This document shows, piece by piece, positions 44,987-56,899 of a stretch of DNA of 64,000 bases. This stretch comes from Cyathus striatus (lineage: Eukaryota > Basidiomycota > Agaricomycetes > Agaricales > Nidulariaceae), in the NCBI GenBank assembly GCA_025738555.1, contig JAOVFP010000012.1, positions 2,852,001-2,916,000 on the forward strand, given 5' to 3'. The stretch's first letter is position 1, and every line of letters starts with the position of its first letter. The notes beneath the pieces were generated by a model, which was not told the origin of the DNA, did not search any database, and saw nothing but the letters and a program-made list of their open reading frames with translations. The position numbers were made by a program, and so were the translations under genes.

Positions 44987-46211
44987 ATGGCTGAAAATCT
45001 TCATATATTCTCTGATTCCCACCATGTCTATATACCTGGTGTTCAGATGAATGCTGTTGGTTGTGATCAAATTAATAATTATAACAAAAAAGATGATGAA
45101 ATGTCTGAAAAACTTAAGTTATTGAAGCCTGTTGATCATAACAGGCTTTATCTGCCTCCATATATGGAAGGGACTAGGGTTACCATTCTGAAAGATATAA
45201 ACAAGTGGCTCAATGATTTTGGTATGTTGTTCTATATGTATTCACTACAAAAATTATCAATGCAATTTTACAGATGAGTTAACTACAAACATTATGTGGA
45301 TTACTGGTGATCCTGGTTCAGGAAAATCTGCAATAGCATCAGCTCTGGTAGCCACTCTTAGCTCCAATGAATACAACAGACTTGGTGGATATAATTTCTT
45401 CAGGAGAGATGATGAAACCTTAAGTGATGCCACTGTAGTTTGGAGAACAATAGCTGCAGATTTATCATCTAATACAAATTATTCCATTTTGAGAGAGAAG
45501 ATTGCAAAACAGCTTAATACTACCTTTCAACTTGGGAGAATTGAATGGCATTTCAAACACCTGATTGCTGATCCACTGAATGTTTGCAAAGAACAATTGA
45601 AATCACATCCACCTGCATTTATTATTGATGCCTTAGATGAATGCAAATCATCTGAGTTTTTAAAATCTTTGAAACAGACATTACAAGATTGGATTCAGCT
45701 TCCTAAACAATATAAGCTCATTTTGACTGGAAGGCCTGGTTCTCTACCAGACATTATCCAGAATGAAAACATATGCAAAACTATTAAATTGGAAACTGAT
45801 TCACTCTATGATTCAGAGATAAATCAAGATATTTCTTTCTTTCTGAAGAAAAAATTTGAAATTTATGAAGATGAATTACAATTTGATTTAACAGAAAATG
45901 AGTTAAAGAAGATGACCAAACAAGCTGCTGGATTGTTTATCTGGGCATCTACTGCAGTCAAGTACATCACCCTGACCCCAGAGCAAGATGACCAACTTTC
46001 ACCAGATGAAAAGCTTAAAGAAGTCCTATCATGGAATACAGGCCATGGAATTGAAGATCTCTATTATCAAATGCTTCAAAAGTCATTTGGAAAATGGGGC
46101 TCACTTGGACATCACAGAATTTTACAATCATGTTTTCTTGATGGATATGTAAAAGATAACAGTGGCCATATATTATTTTGGGTGCCTTTTCATCAAAGAG
46201 AAAAATTGTGA
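44987..46211 (+). pseudogene. NACHT gene copy 2, WD40 region deleted
   Basis: ATG 44987 (MAENLHIF), one 52-bp intron (45222-45273). Walker A GDPGSGKS and AFIIDALDEC are intact and the sequence follows copy 1 to LYYQMLQKSFGKWG. It then jumps directly to the extreme C-terminal block (SLGHHRILQSC..SGHILFWVPFHQREKL) and stops at TGA 46209. About 1.9 kb (rest of the helical region, all WD40 repeats) are missing relative to copy 1. After the stop the same C-terminal tail continues (YNMCQIDLTHFVCG). A NACHT-only protein of about 390 residues could still be made. Confidence 0.75.
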
Positions 46212-48165
46212 AGTTTTGAAACATCTCAAATATTGCCTGATTATAATATGTGTCAAATTGATTTAACACATTTTGTTTGTGGATCTGACTGGATTAAATG
46301 TAAAACTGGTTCTCTTGAACTTCCTGAAAGTCTTGATCTTCCTGATTTTCATTTCCCAAAGTCCATTATAATAGTGACAGAAGGAAATGAAAATGAACAG
46401 GTAGAAGCTGATTCTTTTAAAGAAAAAAAAATATTAAATCATGCTGTTACATTTGGTTATCAGACAATTCTTGCAGCAACTGGAGCTTTGAATCATGCAA
46501 ATAAGCATATGGATGAGATTATAGATGTATTTGAGAAGATTGGTATTATGAATAATCAAGTGTTTGTTTTAGCTGGTTTTAATGAATATTTATTGCAAAT
46601 GAACATTGGTTATTTACAAGAAATCCATATATTTTCTATGATAGAAATAAATGAAGACAATCAAAATCTTGACATCTTAGGAAGAATATTAACTCCATAC
46701 CCTCTAAGGATTTTCACTCAATCTAAAGTAATTAATGTGACATTATATAATGTGTTGGGGTTTCCTATTGATCCAGAAGACTTTTCTCTCAATAATGTAG
46801 TAAGAAAAACTACTTCACTTCAGGAATCTAAAAAAAGCTATCCAGATTTTGTATTGTTAACTTCAGAACCTAATGTAACAGGTTCCCACCAGATTAATAG
46901 TGATTTACAAAGTAATGAGGTCTCTTGCAGTTTACATGGAGATATAAGTTTAGATGACCATGTATCCAACACCCCTACAAATAACATTTCTTCTGAACCT
47001 TCTGAAAATGAAGGTGAATCTAGTGAGAACTTGAATCTCAATACCACTAATTCTGCTAATGTTATAAACTCTTCAGTAGTGCCTGGGGACTTATCTGGTG
47101 CACCAGGTGATCCTCATGGTAATTCTGACTCTCAAACCAGCAAACCAGTAGTACATTTTGAAGCTATAGCTGAGGTATATGCAAGTGACAAAATTTTTGA
47201 AGAAATTATAATGAATGGAACAATATGGACAGGGAGTGTGAGTTTTGTATATTTATCTAAGGTCTTCTTTCTAACAATTCTTGTTAGAATTCCAAAGAGT
47301 TAACTGAGTTGGAGTTTCTAAAACTTGACTTCTCTGGAGAGTCACACAGTGGATATAGAATGTATCATCAATTTGGATTCAGAGTGCTGGTTGATACTAA
47401 GTGCAAGAACACATTTATTAAGAACATCCACCCACAGCCTACTAAACACTCTGCCATTGAAATGAAAGAGACTTATACAAGTAAATATACCACTTCTGGA
47501 AAAGCAACACTCTCAGTAGGAACATCTAAAAAGGCTACATTTGATGGGTCAGCAAATAAAGAGAAAACTATTGCATTTGAAAAAGTAATCAATACTTTCA
47601 ACATATTTCAATCAGAGAAAAGGGGGGTTTTGCATTGGTGCATTGAAGTTAATGATGAGAATGAGAGACCACATGGTATAAAGCTAAATGAAGATGTGTT
47701 ACCAAAAGCCACATTAAATATTTTGAAGTCACTGACATTTCTTCTACTTTAGATGTTGAAGTTATGTCATACTGGTCTCTGGTAGAAATTCCACTTAAAA
47801 TTCGATTTAAGTGGAGCTTGCCATGGAACTTGTCTGATAGTGAATATAATAAATCAAGATTAAAGCCATCATTTTCTAATATATGTCAAGGGGTGGCTTT
47901 AACAATTCCAGCAAATTTAACAAAAAATTTGCCATTGAAATCAGATGTAGTGATTGCAGGGTCTGGAAAACCTATTATAAAAATGCACGATAATTCTTCC
48001 GGTTTGACAACAAGTGTACACACACTTTCTGAAGATCCCAAAATAAGCAGCATTAAAGATAGTATGTCAGGTGTATGGCATTTATATAACATACTAATAT
48101 TTTAATATTTTGCAGGGCCATTTTTAGAAGATAGCTTTTTGCACTTAAAATCTATCAGAAAGTGA
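46212..48165 (+). pseudogene. Unrecognised spliced gene fused behind NACHT copy 2, one frameshift
   Basis: The frame continues the NACHT C-terminal tail (LPESLDLPDF) into a new protein: AVTFGYQTILAATGAL, EKIGIMNNQVFVLAGFNEYLL, an Asn/Ser-rich linker, then after an intron (47236-47287) NSKELTELEFLKLDFSG, VLHWCIEVNDENERPHGIKL, and after a frameshift near 47718 (2 extra or 1 missing base) FEVTDISSTLDVEV, SYWSLVEIPLKIRFKW. A last intron (48062-48115) leads to the stop at 48165. Clean GT-AG introns show it was a real gene; one shift makes it defective. The beta-strand-rich C-terminal part is not a family I recognise. Confidence 0.55.
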
Positions 48166-49015
48166 CATTTTAAAATTTGATGTTCTTTCTCTATGTGATT
48201 GAATATTTTTCATGTTTTCTTCTATAGTTGAATCTGTACTATGTTACAATTCTTTCTTAATATCTCCTCTCCTCTCCTGTGCATGACCACTTCTACTCAC
48301 TCTTTTTTTTTTCTATCTTTCTAGTTTACTTGTTATGATGCCAACCTCCCACACTCCACATTTGTGGCCACCTCATATCCTTTCTATTACACTACACATG
48401 CTTCATGTCAGCACAGCTTTTACTAACCCTGTTAGCTTGTCATATTAAGAGTATGGTAATATTTTCTCATATACTTTCTCTTAAACATTTCATTTAATTA
48501 CAGCACCCCTGACAAGTTATGTCAAGTGCATAGACTATATTTGATTATGACCACATAATATAAATCATGTACTTGTGATTACCAATTGGATTATTTAAGT
48601 GTTGGAGTGGGTCTGAGCTGCCAGAAATCATGTTATTTATTTACATTAGGGAATGGCACAGGTAAACCAACAGATCTGTCCTGTTCTGTATCAGGCATGT
48701 GTATCACACATTTTAAATTGGATAATAGTTACTGAAATTGATTTAGAACAAAGACTAAACTGTGTGGGCTAGTTAAAGAACCATCTCAGTGCCACAACTA
48801 TTTATTATTAGAAGTGAATAACACCAGTGTGTTTATTGGTTCTAATTTATGTATAATTACAAATAGTAGCACCTAGTAGTAATTTCACTTCAGCAATGTT
48901 GAGTAAAGGCTCTGAAGTATTTTATCTGATATAACTTGTAAGTTATATTGACTTCCACTTGGAGAAAAAATTTAAACAAATAGAAGATACAAAAGGAAAA
49001 ATTAGTTTCACAGAA
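48166..49015. other. AT-rich spacer
   Basis: Low-complexity AT-rich sequence with no coding or structural signal I can support. Confidence 0.5.
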
Positions 49016-49024
49016 GGTACTCAA

Positions 49025-49335
49025 ATTAATACTTGCACCAGTACTTTATGCTCCCCCCCCAGTCCTTCCAGACTCCAGACAGACCCAATATAGTCCAGAT
49101 ATTCTGGATGGACTCTGGCTGAACAAGAAGTTGTCCAGGTGGAGTCTGGTGGAGTCCTGATGGAATAGATATTGTCCTGATGACATTCTGTTGGAATGTA
49201 AGGAGTCCTGGTGGAGCCCTGATGGGCTTTGTATTTTCCAAAGTAAGTCCTGACATCTTAGCATTTAAAGGTTTAGGACTCCAGGTGAACTTCACAGCAA
49301 GAAATGGAGATAATGGAAGTATTTTATAAGGTCTC
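49025..49335. repeat. Short repeat rich in GGAGTCC / GGACTCC words
   Basis: Inverted words such as CCAGACTCCAGACAG, GGTGGAGTCCTGATGG and GGACTCCAGGTGAAC suggest a small foldback element. The frames on the minus strand follow from the repeats. Ends are not defined. Confidence 0.35.
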
Positions 49336-49379
49336 AACTAACTTTCACACACTTTCTCTTAACTTTTTGACATTGATAA

Positions 49380-49740
49380 TCATAATCTATCATCTCTCTA
49401 CCACATCTTATAACAGCTATTTCATGATATTTTCCCACACCTATTGATAACATACTATCTCACTACTACATCTTCTCACAAATCAATTATATTTCATGCT
49501 ACTACTACTATTCTTTACTAAATTTTCCCACACCCTTCAGCATTGATAGCATACTATCTTGCTACCACAACTTCCCATGCCCCTTCTACAATATTTTCCC
49601 ACACCTATTATTCTCCTATCAGATATCTCTGTACCACATCTTCTGACACATCTTCTACCATATTTCCTACACCTATTATCTCTGATACCTCCTCTACCAC
49701 ATCTTCCAATGCTTCTACAACAGACCATAATCATTTCCAA
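49380..49740. repeat. Degenerate ACCACATCTTC / CCACACCTATTAT repeat
   Basis: Words CTACCACATCTTC, TTTTCCCACACC and TATTATCTCT recur at irregular spacing. Frames here are artefacts. Confidence 0.5.
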
Positions 49741-49744
49741 AATC

Positions 49745-51390
49745 TTCACTAATGATACTAAAGTTTTGGCTGTTCCACTGTTTTATTACATGTTGAGTAT
49801 GATAAAAGATCATAGAATGTATAAACCAATTAAAGTTGCTTGGAGTCATATGTTTCATAATAGATTCAAACCCACCAAGCCATGAATTTAGTTGTTCACA
49901 GGCTTGTGTATTGAATGCTCATTTGTGATATCTTTCACCATTTCTATCTTGCGCAATATGAACAAGATTTGGTACAGAACCATCTTGTGGTGCTGGATTA
50001 CACCACTTTCTACAAAGGTAATCATCTGAGCAGTGATTTGTATAGTGATAGCCATCTACCACAAAGTGGCTACCTTTAAACCAATCTACCCAACTTCCAT
50101 TTGCAACTGCTGTTCAAAGAAGTTTACATGCCTTATCAATACATATCTAATCTGGTGACCTGGTCTTAATTCATCATTAGGAAAAACATCTTCTAAGAAC
50201 TTAAGTATGTTGGTTTTTGACTCAGACTTCACAAACTTTGTCCATGCAATCACAACACCACATGGAGCACATATTGTTTCTACACAATAATAGTGAGAGG
50301 CACTAAAATAATGAGATTTCTTTGAAATATTGTTATCTGACTCATCATGAGGCTGCTGAACATGTCTTCCTCAGTTTTTATTCCAAGGTGGATTTTCAGC
50401 AGTTTACAAAGCATTCTTCATGCACAATTTAAATAATCTGAACTATGTTCTAAATTATATTTACACCACATTTCCTGGTGCTCATTGCAAGCTTGTGTAT
50501 TATTTATTTTTTCATTTGGACAGTCATGAACACAGCATTTTGGTCCAAATTCTTGGTTGTGAACATAACAAAATACACCTCCTCTATGGTTTACAAGCAT
50601 ATTAGAACAATTGTCATATGCACAGTGCTTAAAATATGTATTAGTATAATATTGTTTATATTTAGTTGTGCATTACCTGTGGTCTCATAACAATCCCATC
50701 AATTACTACCATTTTAACTGTTGCACTCTCATCTGGTGGTGAGTCTTGAGTTTCTCTATAAGGCTGTGTACACTCTGAGCAGCTGTGATTATGTGATGCA
50801 TGTATTTTTCCATTTTCACCCAACCTTGCAAATGCTTCTTCTGTTAATCCAGTAATTGAAAGTCCATCAAGACTAATATAATTAACACCAGATCCTGCAG
50901 AAACCATGTGTATTGATTCATGTATAAATGCCTCCCAGACTTGTCTTTGGCTTATTTCCTTTCCATTTCCAAAACTATTGTTCCAATATTCCATATATGC
51001 TGCAGCAGATGTATGAAAACTATATACCATTCAGAACACCTTGAGGAAATGCCCTATCTACCCATAGTTTTTTTCCTACTTTCAGATATTTAGCAGAGTT
51101 TAATGAACCATATAATATCCCCATTTTTCATCATAGGCACATTCATGTTCTGCAGAATATAATGTATTACATTTTTCACAAACACCTGATACCACATAAG
51201 CATATTCAAATACTTTTGAGCCTTTAATTAATGTTGCTTTAGATACATCTCTAACCTTAGTATGCACATGTAGTGCCCATCCTTTACAGCTCAGTGTTTC
51301 GCACTCTGCAGCTATAGGACATATTATATGAACAGGATCAATACTAGCATGAGATACAGGTTTCAGTTGACCTTCAAAAACTTTCCTCAT
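49745..51390 (-). pseudogene. CxC5/CxC6-type KDZ-associated protein, dead copy
   Basis: Minus-strand blocks in order: a CxC5-like region (ICPIAAECETLSCKGWAL, then CEKCNTLYSAEHEC), LNSAKYLKVGKKLWVDRAF, SFHTSAAAYMEYWN, GLTEEAFARLGENG, an intron (50628-50676), HCAYDNCSNMLVNHRGGVFC and CCVHDCPNE..ACNEHQ (CxC6), YYCVETICAPCGVVIAW, a TNHCSDDYLCRKWCNPAPQDG region, AFNTQACEQLNSWLGG. Two frameshifts between 51100 and 51010 and a TGA replacing the Arg of KRAFNT disable it. The intron present in the copy at 3-595 is absent here. Confidence 0.72.
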
Positions 51391-51620
51391 CTGAGCTCTT
51401 TACACTGAGCCATGTTCTGTACAGAATCTGTGTGGATCTGCACAGATTATGAAGATTCTGTATGAAATTCATGCAAATTCTGTAATTAGTAGATTGGCTG
51501 GGACATCACTCTGAATTAATAATTATTCTACATGGATTCCTTATAGAATCTGTGCATATTTGTACAGATTGGTAAATTACATAACAAAAAGTTACATGGA
51601 ATCTGTACAGACCTCTTATG
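51390..51620. repeat. Second copy of the CTGTACAGAATC palindromic repeat
   Basis: Starts GAGCTCTTTACACTGAGCCATG, as at 7033, then TCTGTACAGAATCTG and ATGGATTCC/GGAATCTG inverted words. It is somewhat longer than the first copy. Confidence 0.5.
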
Positions 51621-51654
51621 TTATCTGTAATTATAATATATACTTAGTAAAATA

Positions 51655-51738
51655 ACATACCAGTGTGAATTGAACTCTTAGCTTCCCATTGCTTTTTCAT
51701 CAAACATATGGCATGCTAAACCAGCTGAGCCAACATGG
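51655..51738 (-). other. tRNA-like sequence (possible SINE head or tRNA pseudogene)
   Basis: On the minus strand: GGCCATGTTGGCTCAGCTGG resembles a pol III A box and D arm, and 45 bases later GAGTTCAATTC resembles a B box with the T loop. A convincing anticodon stem and matching acceptor stem are not seen, so it is not called a functional tRNA. Confidence 0.35.
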
Positions 51739-51739
51739 C

Positions 51740-52400
51740 CTTCGCACATAATCACTGACTATGTCACATGTTATTGCTGTCACCAGCTGTTGGTGACTGG
51801 TAACTGGTGCCAGTGACATGTCACCACTGTGCTTCTCACTGTTGATACAGTCTTTCTCACCATTGTTACTCTCCACCCCCATCATTGTCACCCTCCATTC
51901 CCACTACTTGGGTCCTTTCTTTTCCATCAATGCTCCTCACACTCCTTGCTCCTTACTTCAATCAATGCATGCTGCCACCAATGCAGCTGCTCATTTTGGA
52001 GTACTGTGCATGTAGGTCTGGCTGGGGCTAATTATAATGGTACATTGCATGTTCATTATTTTTTCTATCTTTAATTACTTTTCTCATACCAACAGCTTAC
52101 CCTCCATCATGTATCCCCCCTGCCTCCTTCTCCTCACATGTGCCAATTGTACAGCCAACATGTACCATGGCACAACACCACCTCCACCAATGCCCTCTCC
52201 CACATGCTGACAACAATGTACACTTTTACCCCCACCTTCTTCTCCCCATCATATGCACTAGTTGTATGCCAATGCATACCATGCACAATGCCACTCTGCC
52301 AATGTCTTCTCCCACATGCTGTCCCTGCTCCTCCCCCTCTGTGCCTCATCTGGCAAGCAAATGACAAGGTGCCATCCCTCTCTCCTGCACCTTGTCTGAG
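51740..52400. other. Pyrimidine-rich spacer without recognised gene
   Basis: Frames on the plus strand (51818-52425) are rich in His, Pro and Ser because of CT-rich low complexity. Similar phrases recur (CACATGC, TGTACCATGGCACAAC/ATACCATGCACAATGCC), suggesting an old duplication around 52140-52320. No gene supported. Confidence 0.35.
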
Positions 52401-52479
52401 GGGTGTCAGCAATTTTGATCATTGAGTAGCAGGGATATATGATTGTCTTTTTGTATGCATATTTGGAATACTACTTACT

Positions 52480-52775
52480 TCAGGTGATCATAAACAATCA
52501 TTGATTTGTTTTTATTGAATATTACTATTGTATGTATGTATTATATGATTATAAACAGTTGATGACTGGTTCTAATTGTTTATTACTATTGTATGTATGT
52601 ATTAGATGATCATAAAGAATCAATGACTGGTTCTAAATGATTATTACTATTGTATGTATATAATGGATGATCATAAACAATCATAGATTTGTTTTAATTA
52701 AATACTACTATTGTATGTATCCTTTAGGTGATCATAAACAATCATTGGTTGCTACTAATTGAATATTACTATTGT
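52480..52775. repeat. Subterminal tandem repeats, about 60-bp units
   Basis: Five units of GATGATCATAAACAATCATTG then a T-rich spacer and ATTACTATTGTATGTATGTA. Confidence 0.75.
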
Positions 52776-52789
52776 ACTAATGTGCCACT

Positions 52790-53210
52790 GATTTCACTCA
52801 TGTCACATTTGTCACATTCTTCATGTGCATCACATATTTCTCACGCTTCCTATGTTTCCTGTGCTTCCTATGTTTCCCATGCTTCACACATTTCCTGCAC
52901 ATCATGTTGTCACATTCTCCACGTATGTCACACATTTCCTACTGCATCACAAATTTCCCACGCTTCCCATCATTCCCATGCATCATGTTTGTCATACATA
53001 TTCCTGTGCTTCACACATACCCCCGTGCTTCACACATATTCCTGCACATCACATTTGTCACATTCTTCTCATGCATCACATCTATCACACATTTCCTGTG
53101 CATCACATATGTCATGCTTTTCATGCTTGTTAAATATGTCACATATTTATGCCCATCACATTTGTGACATATTTCTAGCATGACAATCCTGTCATGCTTT
53201 CACACATGTC
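52790..53210. repeat. Decayed GTCACATTTGTCACA repeat block
   Basis: Same word structure as 2100-2870, but CpGs are largely replaced (GTCACATTTGTCACATTCTTCATGTGCATC). The 100-150 aa His/Ser-rich frames are artefacts of the repeat. Confidence 0.65.
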
Positions 53211-53279
53211 ACATTAGTCAACACTAATTACCTGACTAGTGTTGGTATGATCTGTCAATGGTGGTCCAAATAGTCTGAA

Positions 53280-54150
53280 GATGTTATGCACTATTCAACA
53301 TATTGATGGGGTCCCAACAGGTCTGCAATAACAATTGTTCCCATACCTTTCAAGATTTAGGAATCAGAGTACTGAGTGACACTACATTTAACTCTCAGTG
53401 CATTGCTTAGCAATGTAATTGAGCCTCTTACATTGACTAGTCATTGATCAACAGATCAATTATTGACTCAGACTTTTTTGACAGATGATGATTTATTGTG
53501 TTGATGACTATGTTGCATATGACTAAGAGAAATGATATTAAGTTTTTTAGACAAGAGAAGAGAAGAGACAAAGGGGCCCTTTAGAAAAGTGAACAAGAAA
53601 AGAAGGTAAGGCTATTCCTAGATCATGAAAGATATGGGAACAATTGTTATTGCAGACCTGTTGGGACCCCATCAATATGTTGGATCAACTCATCTATAGG
53701 TTGAATGGTGTATAACATCTTCAGACCATTTGGACTACCATTGACAGATTATACCAATACTGGTCAGGTAATTAGTGTTGACTAATGTGACAAATGTGAT
53801 GCACGAAAATATGCATGAAGCGTGGGAATATGTGTGAAATGCAAGAGTATGTGTGAACAGTGTTGTGCAGGTCATTGACCTTTGTTTCAGGTTGAGTTGA
53901 CAAACATCAATTAGAATGGAGACCATTACATAATAGTCAAGGGATTTTATCATGTGCCTACAACATTGTGACATATCATAGCCATCATGCTTGTCACACT
54001 TTCCATGTACTGTCATGTTGTGACAAATGTGACAATATATGTCACACTTTTCCAACATGTCACACTTTCCAACATTTTCCAATATGTCACACTTTCACAC
54101 ATGTGTGACAAGTGTGATGACTGTGGGAAACATGTTACAACTGTGATAAT
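53280..54150. other. Diverged relative of the 1361-5509 element centre, plus inverted pieces
   Basis: 53300-53560 matches 2900-3120. 53640-53770 is an inverted repeat of about 53215-53330 (GATGGGGTCCCAACAGGTCT and its complement). 53780-54140 repeats GTGACA words in both orientations. No gene. Confidence 0.5.
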
Positions 54151-54224
54151 AGAGTCTAGGTACAGCTTAGGCACTTGAGTTCAGTGGAGTTCAGGTAGAG
54201 TCCAGGTGCCAGGTCAAGGTTGAA

Positions 54225-54350
54225 AAGCATTTAGAAACTGAAAGTACAGTGAGAGTACAGTGAGAGTAGTCTCACTGAGACTACTAATAGTGTAGTGAGA
54301 CTCACTGGATTCTTGATAATCTAGTGAGAGTACAGTGAGAGTCCAGTAAT
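54225..54350. repeat. Short repeat of GTGAGAGTACAGTGAGAG words
   Basis: AGTACAGTGAGAGT and AGTCTCACTGAGACT alternate just past the point where the WD40 region of NACHT copy 3 ends. It may mark the breakpoint of that truncation. Confidence 0.5.
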
Positions 54351-54359
54351 AACTGTGGG

Positions 54360-56518
54360 AGAGTGCAACATACTGAGAAAATGCCACTGATGACACCCAA
54401 AGACTGTGGCCTTTAAATGGTCCAGCAATAATTTTTCCACTCTCCACATTCCACACTCTCACAGTTCCATTCTTTGAGCCAAATACCACATCTTGTCCAT
54501 CAGGAGAATATGCCACACATGTAACAACTGAATTACTATAATATACTGTGTGCAATGCTGGATTCCACATTTTGTCTCTTCCCTTAACAATTGAAACTGT
54601 TTTCTGAAAGAATGGTGAGAAATGTTTCACAATCAATGAGTCTTCAGGTGCAAATGGTAATGTTGATATATATATACTTGTTATGCTTATTGTGATTGGA
54701 ATATAGAAATTTGTGACAAATTTTATACCATCTTCAATAAAGTCAAGTTGATATGAGCAAATCTGATTAAGTTTAAGTATTTTATTTCTTTTAAATATCT
54801 GATAGCATACCTTTGTACAAAATGTTAATTCTTTCAGCATTTCTTGTGCTGTCTGTAATTCATTTAAGAGACTCATTGTTTCCAACCAGAATAAGAATTT
54901 GCAGTATGAGAACTCATTTAAGTCTGTTACTAGAGAATTATAGTGGCATTTCTCATCTCCAATCATTTCAATATAGTGTATGTTCCAATTCCTGCAGCAA
55001 TATTGAAGATGCATAGGTATGTACCATTTTATTTTTTGTAGCAAGCTTTCAATGTCTTTATTTGCTATATAGAATTATTTAATATTGCAAATATTAAATT
55101 TCAGTTCAGTATTGAGAATTCTAAAAATCATTTTCAATGGTTATTCTTGGTATGTGTTTGACTTTATTAATTTGAAATGTATCATTATTTAAACCTCTTT
55201 CCAAAAATTCAACAAATGATAGAAATGTTATACTATTATTATTTGTTGAAATGACAGGTAGAAGTTGATGTGTAATTCTTTTAACTTCATTTGGAATGGC
55301 ATTCTCATTTCCACTAACAACCAAGAAGTGCTTGATATCCTCTATTCTTAATGGTGATTTTGCCAACAATACTATTGCAAATACTTGTCTAACAATTTCC
55401 TTTCTATGTTCTGACCATTTTCCAAATGACAATTGGAGCATTTGATAATAGAGATCTTCAACCCCATGACCTATTTTCCATGATAGGACTTCTTTAAGCT
55501 TATCATCTGGTGAAAGCTGGTCATCTTGCTCTGGGGTCAGGGTGATGTACTTGACTGCAGTAGATGCCCAGATAAATAGTCCAGCAGCTTGTTTGCACAT
55601 CTTCTTTAACTCATTTTCTGTTAAATTAAAATTTAATTCATCTTCATAATTTTCAAATGTTTTTTTCAGATAGAAAGAAACATCTTGATTTATCTCTGAG
55701 TCATGAAATGAATCAATTTCCAATTTAATAGTTTTGCATATATTGTCATTCTGAATAATGTCTGGTAGAGAACCAGGTCTTCCAGTTACAATGAGCTGGA
55801 AGTGCTATCCAACCTTGTAATGTCTTTTTCAGAGTTTTTAAAAAATCAGATGGCTTGCATTCATCCAAGGCATCAATAATAAATGCTGGTGGATCTGTTT
55901 TTTTCAGTTGTTCTTTGCAAACATTCAGTGGATCAGCAATCAGGTGTTTGAAATGCCATTCAATCCTCCTAAGCTGGAAAGTATTACTAAGCTGTTCTTC
56001 AATTATCTCTTTCACAATGGAATACTTGGAATTAGATGCTAAATCTGCAGCTATTGTTCTCCAAGCCAAAGTTGCATCACTTAAGATTTCATCATCTCTC
56101 TTGAAGAAATGATATCCACCAAGTCTATTGTTGTATTCATTAGAGCTAAGAATTCCAACCAGAGTGGAGGCTAATGCAGATTTTCCTGAGCCAGGACCAC
56201 CAGTGATCCACATAATGTTTGTAGTTGACTCATCTATATATTAAATTAATAATTTTGTAATAGATGCTCATTGAAGAATATACCAAAATTATTGAGCCAC
56301 TTGTTTATATCATTCAGAATAGTAACCCTAGTCCCATCCATACATGGATCTATGTAGTGCAAGTCATGATCAACAGGCTTCAATAACTTAAGTTTTTCAG
56401 AGATTTCATAATTGTTTGTGTCGAAATTATAAATTTGATCACAACTGATAGCATTAAGCTGACCACCCAAGACATTGACTTTGTTTGCATTGGAAAATAT
56501 TTGAGGATTTTGAGACAT
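54360..56518 (-). pseudogene. NACHT-WD40 gene copy 3, frameshifted and truncated
   Basis: ATG 56518 (MSQNPQIF); intron 56234-56283 as in copies 1 and 2; Walker A GGPGSGKS; AFIIDALDEC. An 11-bp deletion near 55800 (LPKQYKL replaced by LPAHCNW) shifts the frame. A 5-bp insertion near 55138 shifts it again, and a TAA follows at about 55077. The second intron (48 bp) is present but happens to be in frame. Only one and a half WD40 units remain (VRVWNVESGKIIAGPFKGHS) before the sequence breaks off at about 54370. Confidence 0.8.
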
Positions 56519-56745
56519 TGTAAGTACAAGAGAATTCAACTTTGAGCCTGTAAGGTTTTAAGTTCTTCAGTAGTAAGGTGTTTGAGATGACAAAAGAGGG
56601 GAAATGAAAGCTATTGTGAACAAGCTATATATGCAGATAAGTACAGCTTACAAGTAGAACAGTACAGCTTACAAGTATTAGTAAACATGTTCCAAGCCAA
56701 ATTGTTCATATGATCAGTTGTTCATCTATAATAAGATACCACATT
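56519..56745 (-). promoter_or_regulatory. 5' flank of NACHT copy 3
   Basis: Same blocks as the flanks of copies 1 and 2 (TTTGAGATGACAAAAGAGGGG, AGCTATATATGCAG, TTCCAAGCCAAATTG, TCATCTATAATAAGATAC). It ends where GTGAC-type repeats begin (about 56770). Confidence 0.5.
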
Positions 56746-56899
56746 CTCGTTTTAAGTGTATCCAATGACAGGTTCAAGGTGTGACAAATGTGACATGTGG
56801 GAGGAATGAACATGACAGATGTGTAGTGCAGAAATATATGTGATGAATGTGATGTGCAAGACAAATGTAACAAATGTAATCCTGTGGATTCATTAGTAT

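Noticed and set aside
51818..52425. Overlapping plus-strand frames of 65-95 aa
   Set aside because: CT-rich low-complexity DNA gives long frames by composition alone; no motif, intron or homologue recognised.
52728..53183. 150-aa His/Ser-rich protein
   Set aside because: GTCACA-type repeat block, the decayed relative of 2100-2870; no gene structure.
54360..56518. NACHT copy 3 as a functional gene
   Set aside because: An 11-bp deletion, a 5-bp insertion, a TAA and loss of nearly all WD40 repeats.
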